Assembly: GCF_024295805.1 (NCBI RefSeq)
Contig: NZ_JANCLX010000032.1
Coordinates: 1 to 64,000, forward strand
Length of the DNA stretch: 64,000 nt
Direction of reading: 5' to 3'
DNA from: Streptomyces cucumeris
GTDB lineage: Bacteria; Actinomycetota; Actinomycetes; Streptomycetales; Streptomycetaceae
Shown: in pieces, positions 8,034 to 16,910 of the stretch
Layout: each line of letters begins with the position of its first letter
Numbering within the stretch: position 1 is the first letter of the stretch
Made by a program: the position numbers and the translations under genes
The notes under the pieces: model-generated
The model's input: only the letters and a program-made list of their open reading frames with translations
The model's database searches: none
Told to the model about the DNA's origin: nothing

Positions 8034-9317
8034 TCATCCGCGGCCGTCGGCGCCGTTGCCGTACGGGGCCGCGGTGACGGTTTCCGGCGGCGCGGATGCC
8101 GTATCGGTGTGCGGCACCGTCGGCGTACGGGTCCGGGGCCCGGACAGCAGGACCGGGGCGGCCCGCAGGGCGCGGGCGAGGAGGTGGGCGCGCCCGGCGA
8201 GGACGGGGCCCAGCACCGCCAGGACGAGGACATAGCCGGCGATGAACGGGGCGAGGCGGCTGTGGAGTCCCGCGCTGGAGGCCATGGCGGCGAGGATCAG
8301 CGCGAACTCACCACGTGCCACCAGGGTGGTGGCGATCTCCGCCGCGGGCTGGGCACCGTAGTGGTAGAGGCGGGCGACGAGCAGTCCGGCAGCCACGTTC
8401 ACCACCAGGGTCAGTGCCGCCGCGGCGGCCACCGGAGCGGCGACGGACGCCATGTCGCCCGGGTCGATGGCCAGTCCGAACGCGAAGAAGAAGATGGCCG
8501 CGAAGGCGTCGCGCAGAGGGTGCACCAGCTTGCGGATCCGTGGCCCGGCGGGCGTCCCGGCGAGGATCAGGCCGACCATGAAGGCACCGATGGCGTCGGC
8601 GACCCCGAGTATCTCGGACACCCCCGCGATGAGCACGGCGGCGCCGAGGAAGCTGATGACCAGCAGTTCGTTGTCCCGGACCGCGACCAGGCGGCCGATC
8701 AGCCGGGTGCCGTAGCGCGCGGCGACGGCCAGCACCAGGAGGAATCCGAACGCCTTGGCCGCCTGGGTGACCGTCTCCCCCATGCCCTCGGCACCGCTGA
8801 TGACGGGCTGGACCGCGGCCAGGTACAGCGCCAGGAAGATGTCCTCCACCACGATGACGCCCAGGATCAGCCGGGTCTCCGGGTGGGCGATACGGCCCAG
8901 ATCGATGAGGATCTTGGTGACGATCGCCGAGGAGGAGATGCCCAGCACCCCGGCGAGGACCAGGGCCTCCCGGGCACCCCAGCCCAGCGCGAAACCGAAC
9001 CCCAGTCCCGCTCCGACGTTGAGCAGCAGATAGATGCCACCGGCGGCCAGCAGACGCCGGCCACCGCTTCTGAGGTCGTCGAGGTGGAACTCCAGGCCCA
9101 GGTAGAACAGCAACAGCACCAGACCGAGCGCGGAGAGCATCTCGAAGTCGTGTGCGTCCTGGACCAGGACCAGTCCCGGGGTGTGCGGGCCGAGCAGGAT
9201 CCCGGCGAGCATGAACAGGGGAATGGTCGGCAGGCCGATGCGGCTGCCGAGCCGGGCGAGTACGGCGGCGGCCAGGAAGGCGCCGCCCATGGCGAGCAGG
9301 GTGTCGGCATGTCCCAC
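8034..9317 (-). CDS. Kef-type cation/proton antiporter (CPA2 family)
   Basis: A 427-residue inner membrane antiporter with about 12 transmembrane segments. The CPA2 signatures GLEFHLDDL (near residue 98) and VIVVEDIFLA (conserved Asp of helix 5) are present, as is GISSSAIVTK. No TrkA-N/RCK domain follows; the C-terminus is a short Thr/Pro-rich tail. This points to a K+/H+ or Na+/H+ exchanger without the KefC nucleotide-binding module. GTG 9317 start with AAGGTGG six bases upstream. The DUF3040-like gene is 77 bases upstream on the same strand and probably cotranscribed. Confidence 0.9.
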   Translation of the reverse strand: MGHADTLLAMGGAFLAAAVLARLGSRIGLPTIPLFMLAGILLGPHTPGLVLVQDAHDFEMLSALGLVLLLFYLGLEFHLDDLRSGGRRLLAAGGIYLLLNVGAGLGFGFALGWGAREALVLAGVLGISSSAIVTKILIDLGRIAHPETRLILGVIVVEDIFLALYLAAVQPVISGAEGMGETVTQAAKAFGFLLVLAVAARYGTRLIGRLVAVRDNELLVISFLGAAVLIAGVSEILGVADAIGAFMVGLILAGTPAGPRIRKLVHPLRDAFAAIFFFAFGLAIDPGDMASVAAPVAAAAALTLVVNVAAGLLVARLYHYGAQPAAEIATTLVARGEFALILAAMASSAGLHSRLAPFIAGYVLVLAVLGPVLAGRAHLLARALRAAPVLLSGPRTRTPTVPHTDTASAPPETVTAAPYGNGADGRG

Positions 9318-9394
9318 GGGTCACCACCTTCGGCAGCTCGGGCACGGGGCGTGCGGATGTGTCGGGGCGCGGACGGTGGACGGGCGGCGGGGGG

Positions 9395-9673
9395 TCATCG
9401 GGGCCGGTCGGCCCGCTGCCCGCCCGCTGAGGTGAGCAGATGGACCGCCGCCCCCGTGGTGACCAGGCCCGATGCCAGGAGCAGACCATGGGGCAGCGCC
9501 AGGCCCAGGGCCAGCATGGCCAGGGAGACGGCCAGCAGGATCCAGGCCGGTCCGCGCCGGTACTCCCGCGGCCTGCGCGGCTGCCCGGTGCCCAGCCCGC
9601 GGGCGAAGCGCGGAGCGCTCCGCTCCGTCCGCTCCGCGAGATCGGTCAGCAGCGTGTCACCGGTGGGTGCCAT
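9395..9673 (-). CDS. DUF3040-like small membrane protein
   Basis: A 92-residue protein: an Arg-rich N-terminal half containing LAERTERSAPRFARGL, then two closely spaced hydrophobic segments (about residues 43-60 and 62-80). This layout resembles the DUF3040 family of actinomycetes, whose role is unknown. ATG 9673 is chosen because GGAGGAGG lies seven bases before it; the frame is open further upstream but the extension is not protein-like. It is divergent from the kinase gene at 9898 and shares with it a control region holding two palindromes. Confidence 0.7.
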   Translation of the reverse strand: MAPTGDTLLTDLAERTERSAPRFARGLGTGQPRRPREYRRGPAWILLAVSLAMLALGLALPHGLLLASGLVTTGAAVHLLTSAGGQRADRPR

Positions 9674-9720
9674 GGCTCCTCCTCCCATGGGCGGCGGTCT
9701 CGGTGTCACTGCCACGGTCA

Positions 9721-9735
9721 CATGGGACCCCCATG
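9721..9735. promoter_or_regulatory. Palindrome CATGGG-ACC-CCCATG between divergent genes
   Basis: Perfect six-base arms, three-base centre, 48 bases upstream of the DUF3040-like start. It contains GGGAC, a core word of DosR/DevR-type boxes, but is not a full match. Possible binding site for the adjacent NarL-type regulator. Confidence 0.4.
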
Positions 9736-9837
9736 CCCCGGTATCGGTGACAGCACCCATATCGGCAGGTGGCCGCCTCCCATCCGGATGTCCGCCCCCT
9801 GGGTGCGGCCACCGATGCGCACGGCGCGCACCCGGCC

Positions 9838-9864
9838 CCACCATGGCCGTGACGGCCATAGTGG
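9838..9864. promoter_or_regulatory. 27-bp near-perfect palindrome upstream of the kinase operon
   Basis: The core ATGGCCGT-G-ACGGCCAT (9843-9859) is perfect; outside it one mismatch is followed by CCAC pairing with GTGG, giving 12 of 13 pairs. It ends 33 bases before the kinase ATG, where an autoregulated response regulator would bind. Assigning it to the adjacent regulator is inference. Confidence 0.55.
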
Positions 9865-9897
9865 AAGAAAGCGGCCACCGGAGGGAGGCAGCCCACG

Positions 9898-10845
9898 ATG
9901 CCCCTGTTCTGGCGGATCTTCCTGCTCAACGCCGTGATCCTGATCGTGGCCACCGCGCTGCTGCTCGGACCGGTCACGGTGTCCACCCCGGTGCTGCTGA
10001 CCGAGGCGGGCATCCTGCTGGCCGGGCTGGCCGTGATGCTCATCGCCAACGGTGTGCTGCTGCGCATCGGGCTCGCACCGCTGCAACGGCTCACCTGGGC
10101 GATGACCACCACCGATCTGCTGCGCCCCGGACGGCGCCCGGCCGCGGGCGGGCACAGCGAGGTGGCCGAGCTGATCAGGACGTTCAACGCCATGCTCGAC
10201 CGGCTGGAGGCCGAGCGCGCCACCAGCGCCGCACGTGCCCTGTCCGCCCAGGAGGCCGAACGCCACCGGATCGCCCAGGAGCTCCACGACGAGGTCGGCC
10301 AGACACTGACCGCCGTCCTGCTGGAACTGAAGCGGGTGGCCGTCCAGGCACCGCCCGCGGTGCGCGAGGAACTCCACCAGGTCCAGGAGACCACCCGCAC
10401 CAGCCTGGACGAGATCCGCCGCATCGCCCGCCGGCTGCGCCCCGGGGTGCTGGAGGAGCTGGGCCTGACCAGTGCGCTGAAAGCCCTCACCGATGAGTTC
10501 GGCAGCTCCGCCCTGGACGTGCGCCACCGCATCGACGGCGACCTGCCGCACCTGGACAAGGACACCGAGCTCGTCCTCTACCGCGTCGCGCAGGAGAGCC
10601 TGACCAACGCCGCCCGCCACTCCGGCGCCCACCGCGTCGAGCTCGCGCTCACCCGCACCCCCGAGGGCATCGAACTGTGGGTCCGCGATGACGGCCACGG
10701 CCTCGGGGACGCCGCGGAAGGCGCCGGTATCCGCGGTATGCGCGAACGCGCTCTGCTCATCGGCGCCGACCTCACGCTGGGGCCCGGCGCCGAGCGCGGC
10801 ACCGACGTCGGACTGGCCGTCCCCACCCACCACCGGAGCCCATGA
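9898..10845 (+). CDS. NarL-family sensor histidine kinase
   Basis: A 315-residue membrane kinase: two N-terminal transmembrane segments (about residues 7-27 and 34-56) with a very short external loop, a HAMP-like linker, HisKA_3 dimerisation domain with phosphoacceptor His130 in AQELHDEVGQ, and a HATPase domain ending with DDGHGLGD and GIRGMRERA. Lacking an extracellular sensor domain, it belongs with intramembrane-sensing kinases. GAGGGAGG precedes the ATG. Its stop overlaps the regulator start by four bases, so the two form an operon. Divergent from the DUF3040/antiporter genes, which are the likely local targets. Confidence 0.93.
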   Translation: MPLFWRIFLLNAVILIVATALLLGPVTVSTPVLLTEAGILLAGLAVMLIANGVLLRIGLAPLQRLTWAMTTTDLLRPGRRPAAGGHSEVAELIRTFNAMLDRLEAERATSAARALSAQEAERHRIAQELHDEVGQTLTAVLLELKRVAVQAPPAVREELHQVQETTRTSLDEIRRIARRLRPGVLEELGLTSALKALTDEFGSSALDVRHRIDGDLPHLDKDTELVLYRVAQESLTNAARHSGAHRVELALTRTPEGIELWVRDDGHGLGDAAEGAGIRGMRERALLIGADLTLGPGAERGTDVGLAVPTHHRSP

Positions 10846-11507
10846 CCGTGTCCGAGGCGAACGAGACCCGCATCCTGCTGGCGGACGACCACGCCCTGGT
10901 CCGCCGGGGAGTCCGCCTCATCCTCGAGAGCGAACCCGATCTCACCGTCGTCGCGGAGGCGGCCGACGGCGCCGAGGCCGTGGAGGCCGCCCGCGCCCAC
11001 CGCCCCGATCTGGCCATCCTCGATATCGCCATGCCACGGCTGACGGGTCTGCAGGCGGCGCGTGAGCTCTCCCGTGTCCAGCCCGGAACCCGGGTGCTCA
11101 TCCTGACCATGTACGACAACGAGCAGTACTTCTTCGAGGCGCTGGCGGCCGGAGCCTCGGGCTACGTGCTGAAGTCCGTGGCCGACCGCGATCTCGTCGA
11201 AGCCTGCCGCGCCACCATGCGCGGCGAACCCTTCCTCTACCCCGGCGCCGTGAACGCCCTGATCCGCAACTACCTCCACCGCGCCAGGGAGGGCGAGGAC
11301 ATCCCGGAGCGGGCCATCACCGAACGCGAGGAGGAGATCCTCAAACTCGTCGCCGAGGGACACAGTTCCCAGGAGATCGCCGATCTGCTGGTCATCAGCG
11401 TCAAGACCGTGGAGCGCCACCGCGCCAACCTCCTGCAGAAGCTGGGTCTGAAGGACCGGCTGGAGCTCGCCCGGTACGCGATCCGCGTCGGCCTGATCGA
11501 ACCGTAA
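10842..11507 (+). CDS. NarL/FixJ-type response regulator
   Basis: A 221-residue DNA-binding regulator: receiver domain with phosphoacceptor Asp61 (LAILDIAMP), the conserved Lys111 (YVLKS), and a C-terminal LuxR-type helix-turn-helix (about residues 150-215, ITEREEEILKLVAEG and KTVERHRANLL). The ATGA overlap with the kinase gene couples translation. The palindromes at 9721 and 9838 are candidate binding sites. It ends 13 bases from the convergent oxidoreductase stop with no clear hairpin between. Confidence 0.94.
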   Translation: MTVSEANETRILLADDHALVRRGVRLILESEPDLTVVAEAADGAEAVEAARAHRPDLAILDIAMPRLTGLQAARELSRVQPGTRVLILTMYDNEQYFFEALAAGASGYVLKSVADRDLVEACRATMRGEPFLYPGAVNALIRNYLHRAREGEDIPERAITEREEEILKLVAEGHSSQEIADLLVISVKTVERHRANLLQKLGLKDRLELARYAIRVGLIEP

Positions 11508-11520
11508 CCGCTCGCGGGCG

Positions 11521-12390
11521 TCACCCCGGCGGTGTGATCCAGCGGTCGGCGAGTTCGGCCACCCAGGCGGTGGCGGCGTCCGGGGTGTCCGGTGGCGCTC
11601 CGACCACCACCAGTTCGGTCACCCCCGCTTCGGCCAGAGCGGGCAGCTGTTCGGGGCCGCCATCGCTCAGGGCGACGGCGACGGTGGGCTCCGTGGCCGG
11701 GCTGTGGTGACTCGCGCGGTATTCCCGGAGAGCCCGGACGCGTTCGCCGACGGCCTCCGCGGGGAGGTTGAAGCCGTACCAGCCGTCCCCGAAGGCGGCG
11801 ACCCGGCGCAGTGCCGCGTCGCTGTTCCCGCCCACCACGACCGGGATCCGCCGGTCACGCACCGGTTTGGGGTTGACCCGGATCCCCTCGAAGCGGGTGA
11901 ACTCCCCCTCGAACGAGGCCACATCACGGTCCCAGAGGGTGCGCAGGACGGCGACGTACTCCGCGGTGCGGCGGCCACGGTGCGCGAAGGGGACGCCGAG
12001 CGCGGCGAACTCCTCGGCGGACCAGCCGACACCGACCCCCAGGGTCAACCGCCCGGCGGAGAGCACATCGAGCGTCGCCGCCTGTTTGGCCACCGCGACC
12101 GGATTGTGCTCGGGGAGCAGCAGAATGCCGGTGGCCAGACCGATCCGGGTGGTCACCGCCGCGGCGAAGGTCAGCGCGAGCAGGGGGTCGAGCCAGTCCG
12201 CGTCGGCGGGGACGGCGATCCGGCCGTCGGCGGAGTAGGGGTAGCGGGAGGACGGGGTGTCGACCATGACGATGTGTTCACCGGCCCACAGGGTCGCAAA
12301 GCCGTGTGCTTCGGCGGCCTCCGCCACCGCGCGGATGATCCGCGGTCGCGCGCCGTTCCCGATGCCGAGCGCATGCAGTCCCACCTGCAT
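11521..12390 (-). CDS. LLM-class (luciferase-like, probably F420-dependent) oxidoreductase
   Basis: A 289-residue TIM-barrel oxidoreductase of the bacterial luciferase-like family. Visible hallmarks are TLWAGEHIVMVD near the N-terminus, RLTLGVGVGWSAEEF and IPVVVGGNSDAALRRVA. Actinomycete members use coenzyme F420 or FMN on unknown substrates. ATG 12390 is chosen for GGAGG six bases upstream; the frame extends to 12549 but the extra residues are not family-like. Convergent with the response regulator gene. Confidence 0.88.
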   Translation of the reverse strand: MQVGLHALGIGNGARPRIIRAVAEAAEAHGFATLWAGEHIVMVDTPSSRYPYSADGRIAVPADADWLDPLLALTFAAAVTTRIGLATGILLLPEHNPVAVAKQAATLDVLSAGRLTLGVGVGWSAEEFAALGVPFAHRGRRTAEYVAVLRTLWDRDVASFEGEFTRFEGIRVNPKPVRDRRIPVVVGGNSDAALRRVAAFGDGWYGFNLPAEAVGERVRALREYRASHHSPATEPTVAVALSDGGPEQLPALAEAGVTELVVVGAPPDTPDAATAWVAELADRWITPPG

Positions 12391-12592
12391 CAGCCACCTC
12401 CGCCCTCGGGACGACCGTAACGGCGCCGGCGGTGGCCGACCACGCGGCGGTGTGGCCGTGGGGCGGGAGGCGGATAGTGTCACCCGAACGGTCCTCCCCG
12501 GCTTGCCGCACGGTCCCTCCGGCGCGGAGGACACCGCTCGCACGGCCATCGCTCCGGGGACGGTCGGTCCCCGGAGCTGTCCGCGGTCTGTC

Positions 12593-13972
12593 TCAGCCGC
12601 AGCGGCGGCCGGAGTTGATGCAGCTGACGGCCTTCTTCATCAGCCGCTTCGACATGGCGTTGATGAAGTCGCCGTGGTCGGTGACCGGCTTGTGCATCGA
12701 CTCGGGGAAGCTGTCGATGGCGAACGCGGTCGAACCGGCGAGACCCTTGTAGGTGACCCGCTGCACCAGCTGCGGGATCGGCCGGAAGCCAGCGGGACAC
12801 GCTCCACGCTCATCGGCGAAGGCGACGTGTGAGCGGTGGTTGGCGCTGTCGGTGTTCTTGCCGTCCCAGCAGTTCTGGAACTTCGCCACGCGCATCAGGT
12901 TGCTGCCCTTCGGGCAGATCGGGTACTTGTCGCGCAGCTCGACCTTGTTCTCGAACCCGGTGCAGGTGAAACGGGCGTTGGCGTTGGCGCCGCCATTGGC
13001 ATTGGCCTTGGCGTCACCGGTGATGATGCGCAGGAACCGCGGCATGGCGGTGACCTTGGCGTTCGGATTGCCGATGAACTGCAGTGAGACGCGCGCGGGG
13101 GTGAGGATCTTCCCGGTGTTCCCCTCGGCACCGCCACCCTGCTGGTCGGCGTCCGACTCCTGGACGCCGTCGCGGTCCCGCAGCACCGGCCAGTAGTAGG
13201 TGGACCGGTCACCGTTGGTGCAGGTGGTCCGGGACGCGGCCAGGGAACGGTCATCGGTGAAGGCGTCCACACCGATGGCCCCGACGTAGTCATGGGTGTG
13301 GTGGGCGCCGTTGCTCACGCCCGGAGCCACGATGACGTTGTCCGAGTTGAACCGGCCCGCCTTGTTGACACCGCACCGGGTGCGGAACGCGCCCTTGGAC
13401 GCCGCACGGCCATTGGCCACCGGCCGCACATTGGGCTGGACCTTGGTGATGTCCACGAAGTCCGCCGGCGCGGGTCCGCCGGTGGGCTGCGGTGTGCCGG
13501 TGGCCGGCGGCTGCTGGGGGCTCTGCTCCCCGTTGCCGCTCGGTGCGGGCGTGGTCGCCGTATCACCGACCGTACAGGCCGCGAGGCTCTGGAGGTCCTT
13601 CGGGCGCTCGGCGCCGGTCCGTTCGACGGCTATCTCGATCCGCTCCAGGATGGCCGATCGCTTGGCGAGCAGGGGGTCGAGGACGGTGCGGGAGGACACG
13701 CCCTGCTCCGAGGAGAGCCTGGTGTCCGCGGCTTCGATATCCCGCCGCATCAGGTCCAGGCTGCGCCGCACCTCCGCGGACGCCGCCCGGGGAATGTCTC
13801 CCAGCCGGTCCTTCACCTCGGGACAGCTCACACCACCGGCGCTCGGTTCACCGGAGTTGCTGGCGTTGGCTCCCACGTTGATGGCCACCAGCCCGCCACC
13901 TCCGAGCACCAGCCCGGCGAGCCCGAACAGGGCTTTGCGCCGCGTGCCGTTCACTTTGTGCCGTTGCCTCAT
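12593..13972 (-). CDS. Secreted DUF1996 domain protein
   Basis: A 459-residue exported protein. A basic N-terminus and hydrophobic segment (about residues 12-36) form a signal peptide or anchor; then a helical region with Arg/Glu, a Pro/Gly/Thr linker, and a DUF1996 domain from about residue 175, recognisable by FRTRCGV, DNVIVAPG and the His-rich NGAHHTHDYVG, then NHRSHVAF and GDFINA at the end. An Ala-Asn repeat (ANANGGANANA) interrupts the domain. DUF1996 is shared with fungal cell-wall proteins; its activity is unknown. Six or more cysteines suggest disulfides. ATG 13972 has only a weak SD (GGAAG). Confidence 0.85.
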   Translation of the reverse strand: MRQRHKVNGTRRKALFGLAGLVLGGGGLVAINVGANASNSGEPSAGGVSCPEVKDRLGDIPRAASAEVRRSLDLMRRDIEAADTRLSSEQGVSSRTVLDPLLAKRSAILERIEIAVERTGAERPKDLQSLAACTVGDTATTPAPSGNGEQSPQQPPATGTPQPTGGPAPADFVDITKVQPNVRPVANGRAASKGAFRTRCGVNKAGRFNSDNVIVAPGVSNGAHHTHDYVGAIGVDAFTDDRSLAASRTTCTNGDRSTYYWPVLRDRDGVQESDADQQGGGAEGNTGKILTPARVSLQFIGNPNAKVTAMPRFLRIITGDAKANANGGANANARFTCTGFENKVELRDKYPICPKGSNLMRVAKFQNCWDGKNTDSANHRSHVAFADERGACPAGFRPIPQLVQRVTYKGLAGSTAFAIDSFPESMHKPVTDHGDFINAMSKRLMKKAVSCINSGRRCG

Positions 13973-14269
13973 GAGGTGCTCGCTTCCATCGTGTTCCGGG
14001 GCCAGGCGCCGTACGCAGGTCGTAGGGCGCCCCGTTGGCGCCAGAGTCTGGCAACACTCGCACGCCCGAAGGCGGTCTCGCCGGAGTGCGTCACCATCTC
14101 GTAAGACATGGCCGCCGGAAGGCGGCACAGATGCCCCTTTCGCGCCGCGCACTAGGGAAAAACCCCAGGTCACCCCTACCCCGGCGGTTCGTGTATCCGT
14201 AGACACCACCGACATCGCCATCGCGCCGCACCACATCACACGAGGAACGACGGAGAACAGGAACCGAGC
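13973..14269. other. Divergent control region between secreted protein and lipoprotein genes
   Basis: About 300 bases with promoters facing both ways. The stretch near 14153-14180 contains CTAGGG then five A then CCCCAG, an imperfect inverted repeat. No RNA gene is apparent. Confidence 0.4.
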
Positions 14270-15082
14270 ATGCTGAAGACCCTTGCGCGCCACACGGTCG
14301 TGAGCGCGTCCGCCGTCTCACTGGCCCTCCTCACGGCCGCCTGCGGGACGGAGACGAACACCGAGCCCAACGGCAAGAGCGGCTCCCGTGACACATCGCC
14401 CTCACCGACCCGGTCCGGTATCGAGAAACTGCCCGCCAAGACCGTGCTGGCCAAGTCCAGGAACGCGCTCCGGGACGCGGACACGGTCCGCATACGGACG
14501 ACGTCGTCCGTGCTGGGGCCGACGGCGGATGCGCGGGTCGACATGTCCGGCAACTGCACCGCCACCTCGAGAGAGGGTGGACAGAAGACCGACGGACAGG
14601 TGCGCCTCGGGCCCAGGAACGAGACGATCAAGCGGGGTGACATGGCCTGGGTGAAGACCGACACCAGTCTGTGGGACCTGGAAATGGGCCCGGGGGTGGC
14701 CGAGAAGCTGAAGGGCAAGTACGGCTACGCCAGAGCGTTCGACCTGACCGCCCGCCTCGGAGGGTGCCGCGACGCCGAAAAGGTGCTCCGGGAATCCCAT
14801 GACGCATGGAAGGGCGAGGGCGCCACCAAGGGCTCGGTGGTCGAGATCGGCGGCCGGAAGGCCCTCCCCGTGACGTCCCACGGGTTCCGGAAGGTCACCG
14901 TCTATGTCGCCCTGGAGGGAAAGCCGCTTCCCCTGAGGATCCGGGACGCCAAAGAGACCTCCTGGGGGAATACGTGGGACTTCAGCGAGTTCGGCAGGCC
15001 ACTGCCCGCCCGCACCCCCACCAGGGCCGAGACCGTGGATCTCAGGAAGACGTTCCAGAAGCAGTGGGACAAGCTCGGCTGA
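14270..15082 (+). CDS. Lipoprotein, LppX/LolA-like fold likely
   Basis: A 270-residue predicted lipoprotein: signal segment followed by the lipobox LLTAAC (Cys about 25), a Ser/Thr/Pro-rich spacer, then a domain with repeated beta-strand patterns (ADTVRIRTTSS, DMAWVKTD, FRKVTVYVALEGKPLPLRI). This resembles the mycobacterial LppX/LprG and LolA class of lipid-binding lipoproteins, common in Streptomyces with unassigned roles. The body of the mature protein holds two Cys residues. Divergent from the DUF1996 gene. Confidence 0.8.
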   Translation: MLKTLARHTVVSASAVSLALLTAACGTETNTEPNGKSGSRDTSPSPTRSGIEKLPAKTVLAKSRNALRDADTVRIRTTSSVLGPTADARVDMSGNCTATSREGGQKTDGQVRLGPRNETIKRGDMAWVKTDTSLWDLEMGPGVAEKLKGKYGYARAFDLTARLGGCRDAEKVLRESHDAWKGEGATKGSVVEIGGRKALPVTSHGFRKVTVYVALEGKPLPLRIRDAKETSWGNTWDFSEFGRPLPARTPTRAETVDLRKTFQKQWDKLG

Positions 15083-15101
15083 GGCGGGGCACGGCGCCGC
15101 G

Positions 15102-15138
15102 GCCGGGCCGGGGCCGGGGAACGCGGGCCCGGCCCGGC
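15102..15138 (+). terminator. Hairpin after the lipoprotein gene
   Basis: GCCGGGCC pairs with GGCCCGGC across a 21-base GC-rich loop, starting 20 bases after the lipoprotein stop. Confidence 0.45.
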
Positions 15139-15231
15139 AAGGAACTCGATGACGCCCGTGTACGTTGCCGGGGTGGCACGTGACAACGCGTGTCCGATGA
15201 CGAAGGACGCGGCGAAGCCGAGGTGGCAGCA

Positions 15232-15783
15232 GTGGCGATTTTTGATCGGCTCAAGGACCAGGCCAAGGCCCTCCAACAGCAGCGGAGCGGCCAGGGGCAC
15301 GGGAGCTCCGGAGGGCACGGAAGCTCCGGCTCGCGTGGCGGGTCCAAGGCCCAGCTCGTCGGCGTGCTCAAGACACAGCTCTCCTCGCTCAAGACCGAGC
15401 TGAAGAGCGGCGCCTACCGCGACGCCAGCATGGCCGTGTGCGCCCTGGTGGCAGCGGCCGACGGCCAGGTCGACCCCGCAGAGCGGCAGCATGTCGAGTC
15501 GCTGATCCTGTCCAACGACGTGCTGCAGAACTTCCCGCCCGAGCAGCTGCGCACCCGTTTCAACAAGCACGTGGACCTGATGATGACGGATTTCGCCCGC
15601 GGCAAGGCGGAGGCCCTCCAGGAGGTGGCGAAGGCGGCGAAGAAGCCCGCCGAGGCACGAGCCGTGGTCCAGACGGGCATCGTGGTGGCCGGTGCGGACG
15701 GCTATGTGGCGCCCGCCGAGGAGCAGATCCTGCGCGAGGTGTGCGGCACGCTCGGGCTGTCCTCCGCGGAGTTCGGCATCTGA
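15232..15783 (+). CDS. TerB-family tellurite resistance protein
   Basis: A 183-residue cytoplasmic protein. After VAIFDRLKDQAKAL and a Gly/Ser/His linker comes the all-helical TerB domain (DASMAVCALVAAADGQVDPAE near residue 65, then VVAGADGYVAPAEEQILREVC), with the paired acidic A-A-D-G motifs that bind metal in this family. Other ter genes are absent nearby, so it probably works with partners elsewhere. GTG 15232 is preferred because relatives begin with the same AIFDRLK words; an earlier start at 15190 is possible. Confidence 0.88.
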   Translation: MAIFDRLKDQAKALQQQRSGQGHGSSGGHGSSGSRGGSKAQLVGVLKTQLSSLKTELKSGAYRDASMAVCALVAAADGQVDPAERQHVESLILSNDVLQNFPPEQLRTRFNKHVDLMMTDFARGKAEALQEVAKAAKKPAEARAVVQTGIVVAGADGYVAPAEEQILREVCGTLGLSSAEFGI

Positions 15784-15833
15784 GACGCCGGCCGGGCTCC
15801 GCCGGTTCCGACCGCGCCCACGGCGCACGGGAC

Positions 15834-15850
15834 GGCGGAGCGCCTCCGCC
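15834..15850 (+). terminator. Short hairpin after TerB
   Basis: GGCGGAG-CGC-CTCCGCC, seven-base arms and a three-base loop, 51 bases past the TerB stop. Confidence 0.4.
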
Positions 15851-16156
15851 TACCCGCTTCTCCGGTTTCCCCTTCTTTCTCCCCTTTGCTCCGCTTCCCC
15901 GCCGATGGCGCGCCCGCTGGTACGCCTCGCCGTCGTCGCCGCAGCGTGCCCGGACATCGCCCCGCGCCGCGCCGCCCCCTCCCGCCGGCGACCTGGGCCG
16001 TGCACCGTCCCCCCGGGATCCTTCAACTTTTTCTGGCCGCCCCGCTGTTGGACCGCGTGGTGCGCCCCCTCCTGGCACCCCGGCACCGGACGGCCGTCCA
16101 CCGGCCGTGCACTCGCTTCCGCTCCGGGGATCCACAGCCTCGACAGGACACACATC

Positions 16157-16186
16157 TTGAAGTCTCAAGAACTTTTTGGATAGCGT
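16157..16186 (+). promoter_or_regulatory. Promoter-like sequence of the JAB-like operon
   Basis: TTGAAG, an 18-base spacer, then TAGCGT resembles a principal-sigma promoter. The -35 overlaps an inverted repeat, CTTGA-AGTC-TCAAG (16156-16169), which could be an operator. The start codon is 70 bases further on. Confidence 0.4.
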
Positions 16187-16256
16187 CCTGCCACCTCGGC
16201 CACCGCCGCACCACGGCCGTTCACCCGCCAGGCTCACCCTCGGAGGGCTGTTCGTC

Positions 16257-16910
16257 ATGCGCTTATCCAGCGTGTACACAGCTGCACCACCCCCCACCGT
16301 GCTGATGGACGATCAGGCGCTGACCGCGTTCCTGATCGCCGCCAGCACCGAGTACGACCGCATCACCCCTCAGGAACCGCTGCCCTGCTTCGCCCTTCTC
16401 GTGGGCACCGAGGAGGAGGGCGTCATCCACGTCGAACGCCTCGCCTTCGCCGGTAACGCACGTGTCCGCGACCCTGCCGCACGCCGCGAGTTCGCCGAGT
16501 CGATCGTGCCGACGTACGGGTCCATGTACGAGAACGAGTCCCGCGGCTGGTGGGTCGATTCCCGCGATCTGCTGCGCGCCTCCCGCGAGGCGGAGGCCGA
16601 GGGACTGGAGCTCCTGGGCTCGATCCATATGCATCCCGACTGGCACAGGATCGGGCCCCCACAGGAGCGTTCGATGACGCTGAGCGAATGCCCGACGCCC
16701 ATGGACGACTACGTCTTCGCCTCCACGGCATGGCCGGTCAACATCATCTGCTATCTGGAACGCCGTGGCGGGGCGCTCTACCACGCCCTCGCGGCCTGGG
16801 CCCCGCCACCGCCCGGTCACCCCGGCGCCGGATGCCAAGAACTCCCGTTGCGCGTCCGGGCCGTCCCCGGCGATCCCCGGTCCCTCGAGGCCGAGGCGGT
16901 GGTGTGCTGA
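16257..16910 (+). CDS. JAB/MPN-like (Mov34 fold) protein with a TTA codon
   Basis: A 217-residue protein resembling JAB/MPN metalloproteases: a central strand-helix core leads to ELLGSIHMHPDWH (His124, His126, His130), followed by SECPTPMDDY. The HxHP motif is canonical but the downstream S-x-x-D lies further away than in JAMM proteases, so zinc binding or proteolysis is uncertain. Codon 3 is TTA, the rare leucine codon that makes Streptomyces genes depend on the bldA tRNA. ATG 16257 has GGAGG ten bases upstream. First gene of an operon with a SnoaL-like protein (TGATG overlap) and a VOC protein. Substrate unknown. Confidence 0.7.
   Translation: MRLSSVYTAAPPPTVLMDDQALTAFLIAASTEYDRITPQEPLPCFALLVGTEEEGVIHVERLAFAGNARVRDPAARREFAESIVPTYGSMYENESRGWWVDSRDLLRASREAEAEGLELLGSIHMHPDWHRIGPPQERSMTLSECPTPMDDYVFASTAWPVNIICYLERRGGALYHALAAWAPPPPGHPGAGCQELPLRVRAVPGDPRSLEAEAVVC

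Larger units (their letters stand above)
15784..16256. other. Intergenic region holding the promoter of the JAB-like operon
   Basis: No credible gene in 470 bases. It begins with a short hairpin after TerB (15834-15850), continues C-rich on the plus strand, and near its end has a promoter-like sequence (16157-16186). Confidence 0.55.

Noticed and set aside
7968..10496. Plus-strand open frame of 842 codons across the antiporter gene
   Set aside because: It is antisense to a complete antiporter with family motifs and is Gln/Arg/Gly low complexity.
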